Origin: Gammaproteobacteria bacterium
GTDB taxonomy: Bacteria; Pseudomonadota; Gammaproteobacteria; Eutrophobiales; Eutrophobiaceae
Assembly: GCA_018676275.1 (NCBI GenBank)
Contig: JABHFC010000207.1
Location: forward strand, 1-9,188
DNA length: 9,188 nucleotides
Reading direction: 5' to 3'
Below are positions 6,305-9,188 of the stretch, in pieces. Under the pieces are notes generated by a model, which had not been told where the DNA came from, did not search any database, and saw only the letters and a program-made list of their open reading frames with translations. Each line of letters begins with the position of its first letter. Positions within the stretch are counted from its first letter, which is position 1. The translations under genes and the position numbers were made by a program.

Positions 6305-7729
6305 ATGAAAAATTTTGATGTTGTTGTTATAGGAGGTGGTCCCGGTGGTTACGTTGCTGCAATTCGTTGTGCACAACTTGGACTAAATACTGCGTGTATC
6401 GAAAGTTGGCTGAATGACGAAAACGAGCCTGTGCTGGGTGGCACCTGTCTAAATGTAGGTTGTATACCGTCCAAAGCCCTGCTCGATTCATCTCATCACT
6501 ACAGCTTTATCAAGCATGAAGCAAAAAATCATGGTATTAACGCGCCCAGCGTCAGCATGGACGTTCATCGCATGATTGAACGCAAGAAGAATATTGTGCA
6601 AACCCTGACTCAGGGTATTGCTGGTCTTTTCAAAAAAAATAAAATCGAATGGTTAAAGGGACATGGTCGATTCGTTTCAGCTTATCAAATAGAAGTGCAG
6701 CCTGCAGGTGACGAAAGTGGAGAATCTTACCAGGTAACTGCAAAACACATCATCATCGCTACGGGTTCCGTACCAATGTCAATTCCACCCGCACAAGTGG
6801 ACAATGAACTGGTCGTCGACTCTACCGGTGCATTGGCTTTTACTGACGTACCAAGACGTTTAGGTGTTATTGGTGCAGGCGTTATCGGTCTGGAACTCGG
6901 CAGCGTCTGGAATCGCCTTGGCTCCGAAGTTGTGATACTCGAAGCGATGGATGAGTTTCTCGCTCCTGTGGACAGGCAACTTGCGAACGAAGCAGAGAAG
7001 TTGTTAAAAAAACAGGGGCTCGATATTCGTCTTGGATCGAAGGTGACCGGCACCGGTTGTAATAATCGTGAGGTGACCATTACCTACGAAAATGACGAAG
7101 GCAAACAACAGGTCGTAGTTGATAAACTAATCGTTGCAGTTGGCCGCAAACCGAATACGCAGGGTCTGGGTGCAAATGAAGTCGGTATCACTATGGACGA
7201 GCGTGGTTTTATTCAGGCTGATGAGCATTGCCGCACAAACCTGGAAAATGTCTTTGCAATTGGTGATGTTGTGCGTGGTCCAATGCTGGCACATAAAGCT
7301 TCCGAGGAAGGCGTGGCAGTTGCTGAGCGTATTGCCGGAAAAGCCGGGCATCTAAATTACGACGCAATCCCCTGGGTAATTTACACCTGGCCAGAAATAG
7401 CCTGGGTGGGCAAAACAGAACATGAACTAAAAGCAGAAGGAGCTGACTATCGCGTTGGCAATTTCCCGATGGCAGCAAGTGGCAGAGCCCGTGCCATGGG
7501 TGAAACAGATGGAATGGTTAAAATGATTAGTGACAGCAAAACGGATCGCATCCTGGGTGTACACATACTTGGACCTAATGCTTCAGAACTCATCAGCGAA
7601 GCTGTTCTGGCAATGGAATTTGATGGTAGCTCCGAAGATATTGCCAGAACCATACATGCCCACCCAACGCTGGCCGAAGCCGTTCACGAAGCTTCATTAG
7701 CTGTCGACAAGCGTAGTATCCATTTTTAA
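6305..7729 (+). CDS. lpdA: dihydrolipoyl dehydrogenase (E3)
   Basis: This is the FAD-dependent E3 subunit, which reoxidises the dihydrolipoyl group of SucB and reduces NAD+. From the ATG at 6305 it has 474 residues, the usual family length. FAD-binding GGGPGG is at 10-15, and the redox-active disulfide C48/C53 lies in GGTCLNVGCIPSK. The NAD-binding GAGVIG is at 190-195, the second FAD motif (AIGDVVRGPMLAHKA) at 318-332, and the catalytic H453/E458 in HAHPTLAE. The insertion before the disulfide (ESWLNDENEPVLGG) is typical of E3s encoded with sucAB rather than of the E. coli pyruvate-dehydrogenase type. An upstream in-frame TTG (6284) would add seven residues. I prefer the ATG, because the FAD strand follows at once and AGAGA (6292-6296) lies eight bases before it. 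It is the third gene of the sucA-sucB-lpdA operon. Confidence 0.97.
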   Translation: MKNFDVVVIGGGPGGYVAAIRCAQLGLNTACIESWLNDENEPVLGGTCLNVGCIPSKALLDSSHHYSFIKHEAKNHGINAPSVSMDVHRMIERKKNIVQTLTQGIAGLFKKNKIEWLKGHGRFVSAYQIEVQPAGDESGESYQVTAKHIIIATGSVPMSIPPAQVDNELVVDSTGALAFTDVPRRLGVIGAGVIGLELGSVWNRLGSEVVILEAMDEFLAPVDRQLANEAEKLLKKQGLDIRLGSKVTGTGCNNREVTITYENDEGKQQVVVDKLIVAVGRKPNTQGLGANEVGITMDERGFIQADEHCRTNLENVFAIGDVVRGPMLAHKASEEGVAVAERIAGKAGHLNYDAIPWVIYTWPEIAWVGKTEHELKAEGADYRVGNFPMAASGRARAMGETDGMVKMISDSKTDRILGVHILGPNASELISEAVLAMEFDGSSEDIARTIHAHPTLAEAVHEASLAVDKRSIHF

Positions 7730-7794
7730 TTATTTTCAAACAAAGCCGATGAACTAACTGATTGCAAAATTTGTTTTCCTTTATTATTCATAAG

Positions 7795-7824
7795 CTTACG
7801 CTCTATTTCTTGTTCTAATATAAT
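7795..7824 (+). promoter_or_regulatory. candidate promoter of the phaB-like gene
   Basis: TATAAT (7819-7824) is a perfect -10 box. The -35 region 18 bp upstream is only CTTACG (7795-7800), three of six matches. Transcription from here would leave a leader of roughly 135 nt, within which the TGC-rich palindrome lies. Confidence 0.4.
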
Positions 7825-7881
7825 TTATCTCACAAGCTGGTTTCGCTAGAAAGTTTTTGCTACCATGCAACATAGAATTTG

Positions 7882-7902
7882 TGCAGTGCAGCGAAATGCT
7901 GC
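7882..7902. promoter_or_regulatory. TGC/GCA-rich palindrome, possible PhaR-type operator
   Basis: TGCAGTGCA (7882-7890) overlaps GCAGC-GAAAT-GCTGC (7888-7902), a perfect 5-bp inverted repeat. PhaR of Paracoccus denitrificans is known to bind TGC-rich sites of the CTGC-N3-4-GCAG type, and a phaR gene lies one gene downstream. The match here is to the TGC/GCA richness, not to the exact consensus order, so assignment to PhaR is an inference. Confidence 0.35.
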
Positions 7903-7965
7903 TAATTTATGTGTCACCTGAGAAGATCTTATAACGGCCGCAAAGGGTATAGAGAGAAGAATAAA

Positions 7966-8715
7966 ATGAAGATTGATCTTGAAAACAGGATTGCATTAGT
8001 AGCAGAAGCATGTAGTGACGTAGGTAAGGCAATTTGTGTTCAACTTGCAGAATCTGGCGCAAGAGTAATTGGACTAACTTCGAGCAAAGAAAACATCAAT
8101 AAAAGCAGAGCGTATTTCAAAAAGATCGGTCTGGATATTAAAATCCATTCCACCGACATTACCGATTTTAATGCCTGTAAAAAGATTATTAAAAAAATCG
8201 AAACCGACCTTGGTTGCATAGAAATAGTTATTAATAATTCAGAATATATTGCCCACGGGGATTTCAGTAAATTATCCCAACAACAATGGGTCGATTCCAT
8301 GAGTGTAAACCTCGACAGTGTTTATAATCTTTGTCGTTTGATCAGTGAAGGTATGACTGAACGTGGCTTCGGACGCATCATCAATTTTTCCTCAATGTAT
8401 GGTCGCAAAGGTGAAGCTGGACAAAGTGCTTATGCTGCTTCCAAATCCGGTGTGCATGGTTTTACTATGGCACTCGCACAGGAACTGGCGCGTAAAGGAG
8501 TTACCGTTAATACAGTTTCCCCTGGTTATATCAAAACCGTCGAACTAGAAGATATGAATACGGAGGATAGCAACAGTATTATTGCTGAAATTCCTGCAGC
8601 AAGATTTGGAGAAACGGATGAAGTGGCATCGCTGGTTGATTTTCTCTGTTCAAATCAGGCCAGCTTTATTACAGGAACTGATATACCCATAAACGGTGGG
8701 CAATACATACATTAG
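7966..8715 (+). CDS. PhaB-like short-chain dehydrogenase with altered cofactor motifs
   Basis: This 249-residue short-chain dehydrogenase/reductase most resembles acetoacetyl-CoA reductase PhaB, which makes 3-hydroxybutyryl-CoA for PHA synthesis. The shared segments are MSVNLDSVYNL, GRIINFSSMYGRKGEAGQSAY and GFTMALAQELARKGVTVNTVSPGYI. The catalytic tetrad is complete: N115, S143, Y156 and K160; the SPGYI motif (185-189) and GG near the C-terminus are kept. However, the usual TGxxxGIG turn reads AEACSDVG (13-20), keeping only the last glycine, and NNAG reads NNSE (90-93). I therefore leave the symbol empty: it may be a diverged reductase or have another role. ATG 7966 is chosen over the in-frame ATG 7909, because the first strand of the fold follows at once and a purine-rich GAGAGAAGA precedes it. 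Translation was checked base by base over the N-terminus, with no frameshift. phaR lies just downstream. Confidence 0.85.
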   Translation: MKIDLENRIALVAEACSDVGKAICVQLAESGARVIGLTSSKENINKSRAYFKKIGLDIKIHSTDITDFNACKKIIKKIETDLGCIEIVINNSEYIAHGDFSKLSQQQWVDSMSVNLDSVYNLCRLISEGMTERGFGRIINFSSMYGRKGEAGQSAYAASKSGVHGFTMALAQELARKGVTVNTVSPGYIKTVELEDMNTEDSNSIIAEIPAARFGETDEVASLVDFLCSNQASFITGTDIPINGGQYIH

Positions 8716-8749
8716 GAAATGACCACGACTGGATCATTTCAGTATTTTT
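8716..8749 (+). terminator. rho-independent terminator after the phaB-like gene
   Basis: GAAATGACCA (8716-8725) pairs with TGG-A-TCATTTC (8730-8740), giving ten base pairs with one bulged A and a CGAC loop. TTTTT follows at 8745-8749. It starts immediately after the TAG stop codon. It would largely separate this gene from phaR, although the T-run is short and begins four bases past the stem. Confidence 0.6.
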
Positions 8750-8808
8750 CAATTTATGGCAATGTGAATTTGTTGATTGATTTCATTCTTACTAGCTGAT
8801 GAAAAACT

Positions 8809-9188
8809 ATGACTGATATACGCATAATCAAGAAATATCCAAACCGCCGTCTGTATGACACGGAACGAAGCAAGTACATCACCCTTGATGATGTTAAAAC
8901 GCTTGTTACGGAAGGAATAGAGTTTTGCGTCAAGGATGTTAAATCCGAAGAAGATCTGACCCGAAGTATTTTGTTACAAATTATTTCAGAACAGGAACAC
9001 AATGGTGAACCATTGTTCTCGACACAATCACTGACTCAACTCATTCGCTTCTACGGTAATACCTATCAAAACGTTATGGCAGATTATCTGCAGAACAGTA
9101 TTGAAATTTTTACCCAGCAGCAGGGTAAGTTTCAGGAAAAAGTAGAAAAGACTGTTGGCACTAATCCACTACATACCATGACTGATCT
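8809..9188 (+). CDS. phaR: PHA synthesis regulator PhaR, N-terminal part (cut by the window edge)
   Basis: PhaR is a transcriptional repressor that binds DNA and also PHA granules, releasing genes such as phasins when polymer accumulates. I translated 126 codons from the ATG at 8809 with no stop; the C-terminus lies beyond the window. The N-terminal PHB/PHA accumulation regulator DNA-binding domain is unmistakable (about 4-63), with KKYPNRRLYDT at 8-18, YITLDDV at 23-29 and DLTRSILLQIISEQE at 49-63. The second domain follows with GEPLFSTQSLTQLIRFYG (66-83), then a Gln-rich helical stretch (about 96-110). There is no clear Shine-Dalgarno. A six-codon frame (8799-8816, stop included) overlaps the start in another frame. 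It follows the phaB-like gene, matching the common phaB-phaR neighbourhood, but a terminator lies between them, and I see no firm promoter for it. Confidence 0.93.
   Translation, partial: MTDIRIIKKYPNRRLYDTERSKYITLDDVKTLVTEGIEFCVKDVKSEEDLTRSILLQIISEQEHNGEPLFSTQSLTQLIRFYGNTYQNVMADYLQNSIEIFTQQQGKFQEKVEKTVGTNPLHTMTD

Larger units (their letters stand above)
7730..7965 (+). other. intergenic region between lpdA and the phaB-like gene
   Basis: This 236-bp AT-rich gap has no convincing terminator after lpdA. The best candidate is AAACAAA (7738-7744) with TTTGTTT (7770-7776), an all-A/T stem apart from one C-G pair, with a 25-nt loop, which is weak. The gap contains a candidate promoter and a TGC-rich palindrome, listed separately, so the phaB-like gene is probably transcribed independently of the TCA operon. 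Confidence 0.45.

Noticed and set aside
7909..7965. In-frame ATG 7909 as the start of the phaB-like gene
   Set aside because: The added 19 residues are basic and unlike the family N-terminus. ATG 7966 leads straight into the first strand of the fold and has a purine-rich site before it.
8770..8795. Promoter for phaR from TTGTTG and TACTAG
   Set aside because: The spacer is only 14 bp, too short for a sigma-70 promoter, so no phaR promoter is claimed.
8754..9002. Minus-strand open frame opposite the start of phaR
   Set aside because: It overlaps the clear PhaR DNA-binding domain on the other strand and has no recognisable features.

Overview
The window reads as a stretch of proteobacterial chromosome (most likely gammaproteobacterial; a betaproteobacterium is not excluded) of moderate to low GC. 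The clues are a hexameric type II citrate synthase, an MDH of the GAAGQIGYALLFRIASG kind, a sucA-sucB-lpdA order with a dedicated E3 gene, and a PhaR-type polyhydroxyalkanoate (PHA) regulator. The taxonomy is an inference from gene families, because no search could be run. I see no mobile element, CRISPR array, rRNA or tRNA.

Layout. On the minus strand, at the left edge, lie the 5' part of mdh (malate dehydrogenase, cut by the window) and complete gltA (citrate synthase). A good rho-independent terminator and a separate candidate mdh promoter lie between them. A 279-bp divergent control region (1773-2051) separates gltA from a plus-strand operon sucA-sucB-lpdA. This operon encodes all three enzymes (E1, E2, E3) of the 2-oxoglutarate dehydrogenase complex. 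sucA and sucB are 34 bp apart; sucB and lpdA are separated by 100 bp that hold a strong hairpin. After a 236-bp gap comes a short-chain dehydrogenase most like the acetoacetyl-CoA reductase PhaB. It is followed by a terminator-like hairpin and the 5' part of phaR, which is cut by the right edge.

How the genes fit together. Mdh and GltA supply citrate from malate and acetyl-CoA, and SucA/SucB/Lpd carry 2-oxoglutarate to succinyl-CoA. The phaB-like/phaR pair concerns PHA storage, which draws on the same acetyl-CoA and reducing power. The sdh and sucCD genes that often accompany this cluster are not in the window.

The region is mostly ordinary core metabolism, and I find no evidence for a wholly new system. 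The points most worth a second look are: (1) the PhaB-like reductase keeps its catalytic tetrad but has lost the usual glycine-rich nucleotide-binding motif and the NNAG motif; (2) the peripheral-subunit-binding domain of SucB lacks its usual GTGxGGR loop; (3) the gltA/sucA divergent region contains a 20-bp imperfect inverted repeat whose arms differ only by transitions; (4) a 9-bp perfect stem lies between sucB and lpdA; (5) a TGC/GCA-rich palindrome precedes the phaB-like gene beside phaR; (6) citrate synthase has substitutions at two positions of the known NADH allosteric site.
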